Positions 10,886-22,694 of a stretch of 55,823 nucleotides of DNA are shown here, piece after piece. Both the position numbers and the translations under genes were made by a program. The notes under the pieces were generated by a model. That model worked only from the letters and a program-made list of their open reading frames with translations. It had not been told where the DNA came from and searched no databases. The number at the start of each line of letters is the position of its first letter. Position 1 is the stretch's first letter. Source of the DNA: Haplomitrium mnioides (taxonomy: Eukaryota; Marchantiophyta; Haplomitriopsida; Calobryales); assembly GCA_049999725.1 (NCBI GenBank), contig JBNGIS010005664.1:40479-96301 (forward strand), given 5' to 3'.

Positions 10886-11899
10886 GCTTGATCCTCTAAT
10901 CAGTGTTTTGAGATCATATCCTCACGTACGACTTGTAAACTTCCAAAACTGCTCACCATAGGCACTTTTTGAAGATCATAAGATCTATTTGGGAGATGTA
11001 GCACCTTCACCTAGATTTGATAGGTTAATGATGCTTGTCTTGCTACCTACGTATGCATATTGGACTTCAAACGCAAGTCCGACTCAGTGTCACTATTGGT
11101 GGAATGAATAGAGACGAACAATGTTTTCTTTTTTCTCAACACACACTCAGGTCTACAAGTAGGAGCTTGGAGTTCTCGAGTTCCATGTGGCATGGCCTCT
11201 CACACCCTGACAATAGCTTGCCTTTTTGTAGCTTTTCTTTTCTTTCTCAAGTATAATGACAATGAATGACGTTGGTTCTTACTTCGAAACCTATTCAAAC
11301 TTCCCAATGTTCAAGTTTTTTAGTTTTTTTATTAGAGCTCTCTAAAATTTGAATCCCTATCACATGTTTTAACCTTTGTTGACACCAAATCAGAGGGTCA
11401 ATTTCTCTCTTATTTTGAACCAATTGACTTAATTAAAATGTTTTTTCAATAGTCCTCTCAATCAGAAATGAAAAGGTTGTTTTTGAGATTTTCCAATCAA
11501 AACCCCTTACAAAAATCCTATTTTATTTTGGTGTAGGTGCTCACGTTCCACATTGATTAGTGTAATTTTTTGCAATGCATCAATCTCTATAGGTACATCT
11601 TATTTGGTGGCATACTTATGTTTGTTAAAATTGGTTGAGGATATGGGTTAACTTCTATAGTAGCAAGTAGTAAGTCATAGTGTTCATCCATGTGTATTTT
11701 GTTTTTCTAATTGAGAGGGTTCTCTCATTGTTGCTTTCATCCTAGTGCAAGGCTTCAATCCTCAAACAAATCAAAATACTATATCTCTTTCTTCTATATC
11801 AAGAATTTTCATCATACTATTCTAAAATTGTGTTGCATAACTTTTTATTGTACCAAATTTCTTCAATTCTATCAGATAATCTCTTGCTACTTTTGGATC
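10886..11899. other. Unassigned stretch
   Basis: AT-rich, with no frame, motif or repeat that I can support. It may be the remaining, fully decayed pol region of copia remnant 2, which lies immediately to the right and is read leftward. Confidence 0.35.
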
Positions 11900-13890
11900 A
11901 TTTAGAACCCTAAATCTTGAAATCATACAGCTTGAAATCACATCAAAAAACAATAGAGGCAACAAATCTATGTGATGTTGGCTCTATTTGTTGTCTTCAC
12001 CAAGTCTTTGTAACTCTTTCTAATTAGCTTGCAGCAAAAATAGTTTGCCAACCATCTTTTCTTATATTTGTAGCCTTCCAAATATTGTTCACAATTGAAC
12101 AATAAATTCTTCATAGGTCTCCAAACATCACAATGGACTAACTCCAATAGGTAGGATAACTTTCATTCAATTTCTCCCTTTATATTTGTAGCCTTGTGTG
12201 CTTTTCCTTTCACTTATCTTTCAAGGAAGTCAAGTGAGGGGGAATTATCCAAAGCCATATTTCTCACCATAGTAGTGAGTATCTTGACTCTTTTTTCTCC
12301 CCAATGTTCAAGCTTGTGGTGCTAGAGAGTCATGTTCTCTCCCTTGATGACTATGTTAAGGTATTCCTCTATTATTGGGATACAATTAAATTTGTGCAAC
12401 CAACCTTCATGAACACCAATGCAAGCTATCTTACCATGCTTGTTTAGGACTTTGCAGCCATGTTGGTCAAAACTCACCATCAAAACAGTTCTGGTTAGTG
12501 CACTTATTGACACCAGATTTTGTGTGATTTTAAGTGCATATAAAACTTCCTTTAAGATGTAGGTGGTGCTCTTCCCTCCCAATCCTTTCACCCTAAAATA
12601 CACATCTCCCACTGCAATTACGTTCACTCCAGAGTTGTTGCCCATACTAATAACTCTGGAATCAGCTATGAAAATGTCTTTGAACCACTCCTTCCTTGAT
12701 GACACATGACTGGATGCACCTGAGTATTAAAACCATACATCCAAAATTGTGTCTTAAAAGTGAAGTTATGTAGTTTACTTCATCCTTAGATGATTGTTGT
12801 TTGGCAATTGCTACACTAGGGGTTGCTTTTGATCTTCGTACATCTCCTCCCTTCCTCATGTTAGCTTGTCTCTTGCAAGTTTTGGATAGATGCCTAACCT
12901 TCTTGTAGTACAAGCATGTTTGAGTTTCTACAAGGCTTTTCCCTTTCTTCTTGTCGCCTCTTGCAGCAAAAAAAATATTATTGCTTTTTGTATTTTGTCG
13001 CCTATTCTCCTTGTTCAATAGGAACCTCACCAAAAACTCCAAGTCTAGATGAGACCATTTTGTCTCCATGGTTTAACACCAAAGTGGTGTAATCTGTAGA
13101 GAGGTTATCGAGGAGGAGACAAACTAGGTCTTCTTCCTCAATACAAGATCATGTTGCTTGCAACTTTCCAGCCATGAATTTCACTCTCATCACATGTTTA
13201 GTGATGGTTGTATTCTCCTTCATCTTAATAATGAAGAATTGCTTCTTCAAAAAAATCTTGTAGGACATTATCTTACCTTCATAGTTGGCCAATAATATCA
13301 TCTAAACTTCATGTGCATTCTTGCATTTTCTTCCCAACTCCAAGAGATGATCTTTAAGGTTTAAGGTGATTGTTGCTAAGGCCCTCACCTTAGCCTTCAC
13401 AAATTGTTTCCTTTCTCTTTTTATATCAATGTTAGATATACCTTAGAGATAAGATCAAATTTTGCTTGGGGATTCTAAGTAGCTTCCTATAGATCTTTGC
13501 TCACCAAAATTGATTGCACTTTCAACTTCTATGTATGAAAATATTCTACTCTAAATTTCTTGACGGTGCTCTCAATGCATATCTCAACTTGTAGACCTAT
13601 AAAATGTAAACTCAAAATCAAAGTTGAGGAAGTTTTGAAGAGAAAATACTTGACACAAATGAGTGACTAAAGTGACAACCAAAAAGCATAATCGAGATAC
13701 AATAGAAATATGAGGTGTAATTCTCTACAAAATCAGCTTCTCAACACACCAAAAATCAGAATTGAAGAGATAGGAAATTTTGTTTCATGGTAGACTCAAT
13801 TTCCTCATGATGCTCGCCTTCTAAAAAAATTTCTGAAGATCAATATGTTCTCTTTCCTAAAACATCCTCATTTTTTAATGTACAATCAAT
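11900..13890 (-). pseudogene. Degraded Ty1/copia gag-protease-integrase remnant 2
   Basis: Read on the minus strand, 13069-12662 encodes a gag end with a degenerate zinc knuckle (CLYYKKVRHLSKTC, second Cys replaced by Tyr). The region 12705-12322 encodes the segment after the aspartic protease active site (MSSRKEWFKDI ... VLYALKITQNLVSI), and 12250-12050 reads GKAHKAT and ELVHCDVW, the start of an integrase core. Stops and frameshifts separate the parts. Reverse transcriptase is not recognisable to the left. The same gag sequence occurs in remnant 1 (6020-7000). Confidence 0.6.
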
Positions 13891-13897
13891 CAGCTTT

Positions 13898-14644
13898 AAC
13901 ATCCACTATTTTGAACCACGAATAGGCTACTAAAAAAGGGGACCTTTTAAAAAAATATATATATATTTTTAAGCTCAAAAACATAGAAAAAAAGGTTATT
14001 TAAAAAAAACTACGTGAGCTTTTGTGTTTTAGTTTTTGCCATTTTAACAAGCTTTATTAAGCAAGAAGTAATTTCATTATGCAAAATTGAATGATATTCT
14101 TAGTTTTTATGAAAGTATTGGAAATCGATGAAAAATATACAAATTATGGTTTGTTTTTAGAAAAAACTTGCATTTTTCATTGATCACATTTCAAAGCCAA
14201 AAAATTGAAACATATGTGAGAATAAGTTACTTTAAAATAAATTTGGTTGCACAAACTCTATGCGCGTATAGACACGATGCCACTAAAAACTTATTTTTTG
14301 AAAAAAAAAAATAGAAAACTTGAGGAAAAGCCCAAGCGGACCAGAAGTCAAGGGAATGAGTTTGGAATCCCAAGACACAGAAACTAACAAAACCAGACCA
14401 TGTGTGGATTTCATAGCTCTATTTTGAAGTTTAAGCAAAAAAAAAAGCTTTACGTTGTAGTTCAAAATCCATGCGCGTAAAAGGTAAAATGGTTATGTTT
14501 TAGAAGGTTTCAAGAATTCAAAATCTTTTATAATTCAAAGATTTATATACACAAAGGAGTTAAAGCTCAAAAAAACAAAGCTGGTGGGTTTACAGATTTA
14601 CTTCAAAGTCTAAACAAGTAGCTAGCTCTAAGTTTTGCACCAAA
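13898..14644. mobile_element. Copy F, gene-1-side end (part 1)
   Basis: This roughly 750-bp unit is, inverted, homologous to 21940-22694, the gene-1-side end of copy B (for example actcctttgtgtatat at about 22020 and in the complement of 14550). Its outer edge at 13898 reads aacatccactattttgaacc, matching the family terminus. It continues homology of copy F exactly where F is interrupted at 22695, so I read it as the end of F, separated from its body by insertion of B. Confidence 0.6.
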
Positions 14645-16034
14645 AATAGCCACTACTTTGAACCACAAACCACTACTGAGTTCCTGTTTCATTTGCCGTT
14701 TGCAAAAACCAATTTTGAAAATTTGGCATAAAAAATCATGAATTTGACACTGGTAATATTCGTTTGCGAAAACAAATGTAGTTTTATACATTAAAATTGC
14801 TTATTTCAAGTGCAAAATGTATAAAACACAAATCTTTTTATGAGAATTTTATTAAAATTTCTTTCATAATTTCTTCTTTAAAAAACATGAGCATCATTGA
14901 ACATAATATATACTAAGTGACGGTCTTATCAAGAGTTGACTTTGGCTTGATCTCCAAAGTCTCCAACACCAACTTTCTTTTTTATTTATAGGATGACACA
15001 ATCACACTCACCATACACCTCTGATGCCAATACATGACCTTCTAAATTGACGTCATTTCCAACCTGTACCGTTGGTTGTAATTGTCATCACTTGCAAATA
15101 TTCAGGCCTTTGTTGGTGTAAGCCTCACACAAACATAACAATTACATAACAAAGCATAGGATTTTTCACTTCATATTTAGTAATTACAAGCTGCCTTGCA
15201 GCAACACTATGATCCCCTTTTGCAATCTCATATCTATACTTGTCAAGGTTCCTCATATCGAACTCTAACTTATCTTTTAACCCGCACTTTGGGTCCACCA
15301 CAACAATGAAGAAGCTATACGGATACTTGTTCATAAGCATTTGTTGCGCCAAAGGCTCCACAAAATCCTCATTTAACCTGATAATTTGGAATGGTCTTTA
15401 GTTATTCATTCTTGGTTTCAAAAGGTTACGATTTTCCAATCGAATCATTATTGTTTCCTCCCAGACTCTACATCAATGGATTGCAGACTCTCTAATTTTG
15501 TTTTTTTCTTCTTGAGACACTGTCTGAAGGTCCACCTGCTCTCGCACCTAAAAGGTCTAAAGCCTCTTATGTACTATTCTTTTAGCTCTAGATTTTGGAG
15601 CCTGGACTGGTTTCTGCTCTCCTTCCTCTTCTAAGCTGCTAGGAGTTGAAGATGATGTGGTGCCTACATATGAACTTGTTGGCAACTGGGAGGGGGCTGG
15701 TTCCTCCTCAACATTTGGTGGGGGTACAAGCTTCTTGGTTGGGACGACCTCCTTTCTCTTTTTGGCAGTTGATGGTCGTCATGTTGCTATCGTTGACATT
15801 GTCGTACTTGGATGCGGCACTAGTTGTTGAACGTGTACTTCTTGCTTCACTTTCAACAGTTTGATACTAATTGCAAACTTGATGAAGTCTTGTTCTACCT
15901 GCTTCACATTTGGGTAAGCGTTAGCAAAGTCGGACAAATATTGAGAAAACTGAAAAAAAAAATTATGTTCAATGATGTAACACAAAAAATCTCTATAAGT
16001 TTATCAAGATTTTAAAGCAAATGAAGGATTTCAG

Positions 16035-16300
16035 AAGATTTACAATCCTTTTGCACGTAGGACTCTAGAGTCCAAGTGTACCTCCATTCTAGAGCCCATG
16101 CATGCATAAACTCCAGAGTTTAAGCGCGTAGGACTCTAGAGTCCATGCTTGCATGGACTTGGGAGTTGATGCGCCATTGGACCCAAAAGTCCATGGGCAC
16201 AAGAACTTCTGAGTCCATGTGCGCATGGACTCCCGTGTCCAAGTGCGTATCGACTCCTAAGTTCATGCGCGCATGGACTCGAGTAGCCTTTGTGTGCAAA
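16035..16300. repeat. Palindromic tandem array in intron 1 of gene 2 (copy B)
   Basis: About ten units of roughly 24-26 bp with GAGTCC/GGACTC-type arms around CCATGCGCGCATGG-like centres (for example ccatgtgcgcatgg at about 16215 and atgcgcgcatgg at about 16264). Position matches the copy A intron 1 array. Confidence 0.8.
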
Positions 16301-16698
16301 GACCCGAGAGCAACTTAAAAAAGAAAACAAATGAAAAATATTTTTTTGATCTTACCTTGTCGTCGTTGAAGGCTACCTACAAATCCTTTGTTAATACGTC
16401 CATCGGCTTCATCTCGTTGAAGCATAATCTTTTTCATGAGGCTTTGAAGAGGATAATGCTAGCCTCTGATTGCACAAGCAACTCAATGTGGGCTCTCTAC
16501 CCCTCTCAAATCACCGTTATTTGGACAAAAAGGTCCATATTGAATTTTTCACCTTCACTAGCAAAAAAGTGAAGGTGATGATCAATGTCTTTTATAGTTC
16601 CACAACAAACTAGCCATTTGTAGTCTAGTTTTTGTGGCTTTGGAATCTTCAAAACATCCAAATACCTATAAGACTTTGGTTGAGCTGGTTTGAGAGCA

Positions 16699-16798
16699 NN
16701 NNNNNNNNNNNNNNNNNNNNNNNNNNNNNNNNNNNNNNNNNNNNNNNNNNNNNNNNNNNNNNNNNNNNNNNNNNNNNNNNNNNNNNNNNNNNNNNNNN
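16699..16798. other. Assembly gap of 100 N
   Basis: Exactly 100 Ns lie within the 5' part of gene 2 in copy B. The round number suggests a gap of unknown true size. Confidence 0.95.
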
Positions 16799-16849
16799 AC
16801 GATAAAAAAACAAAAACTGGAAAGTAAACTTGCAACAATAGAAAGAAAC

Positions 16850-17141
16850 TTTCCATTGTCACTCTTTTTATACCAAAATTTCAAAAAATGTGCTTTCTCG
16901 ACAAAAAATGATTCGCGGAGCTCTTGACACGTAGGTTTGTGTGGTGCAAAACAAATAGTTAGTATATAAAGCATTGTTTATTTTTATCTTTCTGATTTCT
17001 TTTTTTCATTTTCTTCATAAAAATTTCACAATTTTCTCATTTTGTGAAATTTTCTTCAAAACACACATATTTTAGGTAGGCCATTAGAAGTTGAGAATAT
17101 TTGATAAAATAGTTTCTTTGATTTTTTGTTGGTATTTATCA
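16850..17141. promoter_or_regulatory. Divergent promoter between gene 1 and gene 2 (copy B)
   Basis: TATAAAA on the minus strand (16866-16872) faces gene 2, and TATATAAA on the plus strand (16963-16970) faces gene 1. Between them, 16911-16937 (attcgcggagctcttgacac, then gtagg) is the inverse of the copy A block at 965-993 with few changes. Confidence 0.65.
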
Positions 17142-20100
17142 ATGGCTGGTGTCTTCAAAGGCAAGAAGGGGTTAGAATTTTAGGATTCATGTTCGTAGAA
17201 AAGTGTTACTTTTGGTCGACAATTAGAGATTGTTTCAAACTGTAGCTCTATGGAGGTAAGTGATGGAATACCCAAAGCATCAAGTGTAATGGCAAGTATT
17301 TTGGGGAAAAAGATGGCATTTGTTGAATCAGATACCTCTACTTGAGAAGATCAAGCAAGTAAACTCTATGTGCGTATAGGATCAGGTATTTAACCCTATG
17401 CACGCTTAGGGTCAAGGAGTGAATCCAATGCGTGCATAGGAACAAGGAGCAAACAACTTGCACAAAAAAGATCAAAGAGAGAACCCAATGCTGGCATAGG
17501 ACCCAAGACTCAACCTTTTGCAGGCGTTGGATCTTTGTTGCCAATCAAGCGGTCAAAGTTGAAACTTTCTTTTGACTACTCTAAGAGATCAACAGAAAAT
17601 GTTCAAGTCACAATTTCCAAAAGGTTATGGACCTTTTTTGTTCTTATTGGATGAAGACCTTGATATTCAAGATCCAAATTTGTTTGTTTAAAACACAAAA
17701 AACATAGGATCTATAAATTGTTTCAGTTTTGGAGATGAATCGTTGCCATCGATAGCACCACTCAAACAATGAGTGATTTCTACTCAAGTTGAACCTCTCA
17801 ATAAGATTAGGAAATCCTTAAGAAACCAAATTCTTTTGGAAGAATCTTTAGACGACAGTTTGAGAAATGCTTCTAGCAAAGAGTCTTTGTCAATCAACAT
17901 TTTGTTGGAGCTATCGCCAAGAGCACCAATTATGCTACAAAAAACTTTTTCTAATGTTCAAGATATTAATAAAGATTCCATTCCGGCATGGTCTAGTTCT
18001 CCCAATCATCAAGGTGGTCTTTATCCTTTAAAAAGTTATTGTAAATGAAGAAATACTGTTATTGATGATGTTTAAGATCTTAAGGATGATGAGTTATCTT
18101 TGATGGCTAGATTTGCCTAAGAACCAAATCGACCAACACTACATAAGAATTCTTTGTCTAAGCCTAAACCTGAACGGATAAACACTTTAAGGAATTTTGC
18201 TTTGCAAAAAGTCTATTATAACAAGAGCTTTGTGAAGAAAAAGCTCAATGAAATTTTAATTTTGAAATTGAGGAGAATTTCATGTTGTCAAAATAATTGT
18301 TTGTCGTTATGCAAGATAGATTTCTTGAAAAATGTGAGAGAAACTTATTTTCGACAAACCAGAAGAATCAAGATATCACATTGCAATGTGGAATTCCAAG
18401 AAAAGACTCTGATGTTGACAATCGGTTCACTCTATATGGCGGTACCATTGTCTGTACAAGAACCTTTAAGATAATATTATCAGTAGGGAATGATAGAATC
18501 CAAAGGATTCAAAATCTCAAAAACGCAAATCCTATAGGCATTTTTGGAAATAGAGAATTATGTGCTAAAGGAGTATTCGTGCGTGAATGGATGGACAGTT
18601 TTTTTAAGGACTGTATGAGAGAATGCCCACTTACGAAGTTTATAATTTGCCTAATAACTTTACAAAATTGGAAGTTTATGACTACTACACAACTTATTTG
18701 AAAGAGAAACATCCAGATTGCATTCTTAGTTTTTCAGGTTTTACCAAACATTGGAGAATACATTTGCTGTTTGTGAAACATGCAAAAAAATAAAATCATT
18801 GCAAGAAAAATCCATCTTAGAGTCTGACAAAGGTAACAAACTTCTTCTCTTTCTCAACTTAGTGCTAAAAGATATTTGTTTTGTTAAGTTGTTCAACAAA
18901 TGAGATTTGAGTCAAACAAACCTTAGCAACTTGAGTTGTGAGAACAAAGTCTATGCTTGATAACAATCAGTTATTGTCTCCACTGATTCTATGCGCACAT
19001 AGAATCTATTATTGTTTTTTTGAATTCTTTGCAAACAAATAGTCCAAACTATCTTTGAAATTGAAGTTCCAATTTGTGACCCTTTGTGAGCAAATCTTGC
19101 TTTTCTTCTTCCAAAACTTTTGCTTATTTCATGTCAAAGACAAGTACTGATTGTGAATGTTATTCGAATTCTCCTATATTTAAACTAGCTAAATTTGATT
19201 TTTAATCTTTTTATAAATTTTCACTTAAGAATCTACAAATCCAAACATTTGTTTGAGCTAATTTGAATACTTTTGGTACCTCACGTTGTATTTTGAAGTT
19301 CAAAGCATCAACACATGTTTTCTTGAGCTACTTTTATCTCTTTGGTGTTTTGTGGTGATGTAGTCAAATATAATTGCCAATTGTTTCTTCATCGTGACCA
19401 ACAAAAGAAACAAAGAACAAAACTTGCAAACCATTAAAGAAAATGTTATGCCGATGGTCAAAAGTACTTGGGAATTGTCATTGATAGAATAGATAGGAAG
19501 AAAATAGGTATTCTACACTAGCCTTTGCCACCAAAAAACATTGATAAAGATTGTTTAGTGGGTGTGCATGTTGTTGGTGCCTTAATATTCAATCATCCTC
19601 TTTCTTTAAGGGTCTTTTTAACCTAAAGAAACTTGGGAAGCGATTTTGATTTGATAGTTATGGTGCTCAATAGAATCTTATGTGACTTTGAAGGGTTGTT
19701 GCCTCTGACTTTGTATCTTCACTTGGACAATACGACACAAGAGAATAAGAATTTCATCTTATTTGGATACCTAAGTCTTATTATTACCAAGAATGTTTTC
19801 CAAAAAATCAAGGTGGGATTTGTCATGGTTGGCCATACTCATGATAAGATTAATCAAATGTTGAAGAGATTCTCCAAACATTTGAAACATATTAAAGCTT
19901 TCATGAATACGAGTCTTAGCAATGCGATATAATTATCGTATAATCCTAAGCTTCAAGTAACTCTTTTGGTGGAAACTTAGGATTTTGAAATGTTTATGCA
20001 ACAACGTCCCTCTTTGATTCAAAGGATACACGATATTACCTTTAATCTACAATTAAAGTTCTAGTTGAATGATTCTAAGGCAAAGATTTGGAGCAAACAG

Positions 20101-21084
20101 TTCTCAATAGATGAATTTTAGTTACCTCCAGATGGTATTTGTCAACTCAAGTACCTACCTGAAGTGGGCAAAGAAATTTTAAGTTCAATATTTTGAAATC
20201 AAACAATCTTAAAAGAAATAAAGAGAAGTTGACGCCAAGAAAGTGGTCTTTGCAATAAGGGACAACATAGGTAGGAACCGCTAGAAGTTCTTTACAGATT
20301 CTGATATTCAGTAGTAGAATGTCTCTTTTCTTGCCCAACAAGAGATTGCAGCATACATCCTTGAAAGAAAAAAAGATGACTCGAAGAAGAATTCACCTTT
20401 CCACCTTCACAACCGGCAAGTATTTCTACTGATTCTCAAAATGTTGGTCTAGGTTTTCAATTTAATGCTCAACAAATTGAGAAAGATGATCTAGTATAAC
20501 ATATACCTTCTACACATCGAGCAATTTATGGTGGAGCACATCGGCTGTGAGGAAGGACTGTTTCACACAAAACCAGATACGAGCACAAATTTGGCAACCT
20601 ACACGAGATGAAAGCCAAAATGTTTGTTTGTGTTGTTCCATTACTCAATCTAAAAGGCACACCATTTTGGATTGCAAAAGTCCTCAAATTTTTGTCATTT
20701 GATGAGGAAGAACCTCCAAACCCGAAACGAGTACGTGTTCAATGGTTTGTTTGTGAAGCTAATGACGCATTTAATGGACAATACTTCCTAGAAAAAATAG
20801 CAACAACAACACAAAAATGCAAATCCAAGCTACATATTGATGTACTTGATGTAACATAAATCACGATTTTGTCTTTTGATTTTCTTCTCACACAAAAAAA
20901 CCAATTGAAAAGAAACACTCTAGCTACCATTAAATCAAATCTGTTTGAGTATGAAAGACAAAAAGCAATCAATCTTGATGTGTCTAAAAGATATTCAATC
21001 AATGATATTAAAACTAAGGTAGATTGTGTTAATATTGATGAGTCTTCTGAAGCTAAATTCAAAGAAGTTGATACAAGTGACTAA
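17142..21084 (+). pseudogene. Gene 1 of copy B: DUF7869-type putative transposase, decayed
   Basis: The start MAGVFKGKKGLEF (17142) matches copy A. A 5' array (17360-17530) is followed by a Ser/Leu-rich segment (17773-18048), then 18297-18701 with GGTIVCTRTFKIILSVGNDRIQRI, which resembles the conserved VCxKxFLxxxGIxxxR segment of these proteins. A possible intron lies at about 18840-19390. The catalytic-type core follows: YLGIVIDRIDRKKIGILH (about 19462-19516), then LYLHLDNTTQENKN (19708-19750) and VGFVMVGHTHDKINQM (about 19813-19860). The order Asp, LDN...ENKN, GHTH..I(D/N)Q is the DUF7869 signature known from large TE-like families in plants and invertebrates. A C-terminal PFWIAKVLKF...VRVQWF (20650-20760) looks like a small chromatin-reader-like beta domain. 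Several stops and frameshifts. The transposase role is inference. Confidence 0.7.
17360..17530. repeat. Palindromic array in 5' coding part of gene 1 (copy B)
   Basis: About six units of roughly 30 bp, of the type aaccctatgcacgcttaggg and gtcaaggag, homologous to 463-600 of copy A and 48240-48420 of copy C. Confidence 0.75.
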
Positions 21085-22694
21085 AGTCACTTAAGAACCT
21101 CATTGTATATTGTGTACTTTAAATTTATATTGTAATATAAGATTATTCTCTTATAAAGCAACTGAGAATGTTTTGAAGAAATTTGTTGAATTTATCTGCC
21201 ACCTCAAACTTTTTAGTGTAAGTAATTTCAAGTTGATTGTTATTCTCTGTGAGTGAAACTTGAATCTTTAGTTAGTATTTTCATTTGGTTTGCAAAATAT
21301 TTTCTTATCCAAAATGTAACTATATTCTTTCCTTCTTAATTGTTTGCTATAAGAGTTTAATGTTTTGGTATTGCTGAAGCATCTACCCAAATTGACTACT
21401 TAATCTTTTGCTTCTAAGGACTTTTATGTAAAACTTGAAACTTTCAACATGCTTTCACTCAGATTTAGAGATTTGCACATGTTTCACTTTTAAATTCCAA
21501 TTAAAAAACAAAATCTTTAGCATGCTTAGAGTTTTTTTTTTTGCAAAAGAAAGAACCTTTAGCGCACATGTACTCGGTTGTAGAAGTTTGAACCCTATAC
21601 GTGCATAGACTTTGATGCGCAAGTCAAAACTTTGTCCGTGCAAAGACTCTGCTATGGATTATAAAACCTAGATTCAGCATAGTCTTTGTTGTAGAGTGTC
21701 TAGATGTTGAGTTTGGATTCCCATGCGCGCATAGACTTTTATGTTGATCGTTCAAATGTTGAGCTTGGATTCTTTTGCACGCATAGACTTTCTTGTGGAA
21801 GTCCAAGCCTTTTCCACATCTTAACATTAATATACAACCCTCAAACTTCCACATACAAAGACTACCGTGTAGAGTTTGGATTCTACTTTGCTCAAAGACT
21901 CTCATGTAGAACTTGAAACCTCTTGTTTGGTAGAATCTTGTCAAAAACTTAGAGATGTGGTTTGTTTACACTCTTAAGTAAATCTCTAAAGCCACTGGTT
22001 TTTTTTTATTCTGAACTATGACTCCTTTGTGTATATGATTCTCTAAATTAAAAAATATTTTTAATTGCTGAAACCTTTTAAAATACTCCCACTATAACCT
22101 TTGCGCCAATGGATTTTTATTATAAAATAAAGCTTCCTTCTTGCTTGAACTTGAAATAAGAGCTCCAAAATCCATGCAATGTTTGTTTTGTTGGTTTTTG
22201 TGCCTTACAATTCTAATTTCATTCCCTTCACTTGTAGTCTACTTGGGTATTTTCCTCATGTTTTCTATTTTTTTCCAAAAATAAGTTTTAAGGAGCATAT
22301 TGTTTATGCGCACATAGAGTTTGTGCACCCAAACTTATTTCAAAACAACTTATTCTCACGTATATTTTGATTTTTGAGCTCCTAAATGTTATCAATGATA
22401 AATGCAAGTTTCTTGTGAAAACATACCACAATTTTTATACTTTTCATCGATTTCAAGATATTCTTAGTTTTCATTAGAACTAAGAATATTGATTGATTTT
22501 GGATAATGTAATTGATTCTCTTTCAATCATGGTTGTTAAAACGGAAAAAAAATGAAGCTCAAAAACTCATAGAGTTTTTGTTTTAAAAAATAACCTTGTT
22601 TTCTTTTATTTTTAATGTCAAAAACTATGTTTTTTCCTTTTAAAAAAGGTTCTTGTTTTGAGTAGCATGTTCTTGTTTCAAAGTAGTGGTTGTT
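21085..22694 (+). repeat. 3' flank of gene 1 with array and terminal unit (copy B)
   Basis: An AT-rich 3' UTR-like stretch (21085-21420) is followed by an array at 21560-21930 with units such as ccatgcgcgcatagactttt, then the 750-bp gene-1-side terminal unit (21940-22694). The stretch 20460-21930 is repeated in inverted orientation at 22695-24050 (copy F), giving a large imperfect palindrome with the terminal unit at its centre. Confidence 0.65.

Larger units (their letters stand above)
14925..16850 (-). pseudogene. Gene 2 of copy B: 5' exons only, interrupted by a gap
   Basis: Exon 1 (about 16850-16340, minus strand) has PKSYRYLDVLKIPKPQKLDYKWLV and GEKFNMDLFVQITVI, matching exon 1 of copy A; 100 Ns (16699-16798) hide its start. 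Exon 2 begins near 15940 (LSDFANAYPNVKQVEQDFIKFAI). The next conserved part, at 15380-15130, reads PKCGLKDKLEFDMRNLDKYRYEI. Homology ends at about 14925, at the KTVTSQD position of copy A, and all methyltransferase motifs are missing. An array at 16035-16300 fills intron 1. Non-functional on this evidence. Confidence 0.6.
14645..22694. mobile_element. Two-gene DNA transposon, copy B (both ends present, 8.05 kb)
   Basis: The left terminus (14645) reads AATAGCCACTACTTTGAA and the right terminus (22694), on the minus strand, AACAACCACTACTTTGAA: 16 of 18 positions agree, so these are terminal inverted repeats. A 4-bp direct repeat caaa flanks it (14641-14644 and 22695-22698), a weak target-duplication candidate. 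Inside are gene 2 on the minus strand (14925-16850), the divergent promoter (16850-17141) and gene 1 on the plus strand (17142-21084). The 3' half of gene 2, including the methyltransferase motifs, is deleted: exon sequence is joined at about 14925 directly to the terminal region. Confidence 0.65.

Noticed and set aside
13898-14644. 750-bp inverted units read as long terminal inverted repeats of copy B, or as independent MITEs
   Set aside because: The unit has the family terminus on only one side, and copies A, C and D/E lack it outside the gene 2 end. It fits better as the end of copy F.
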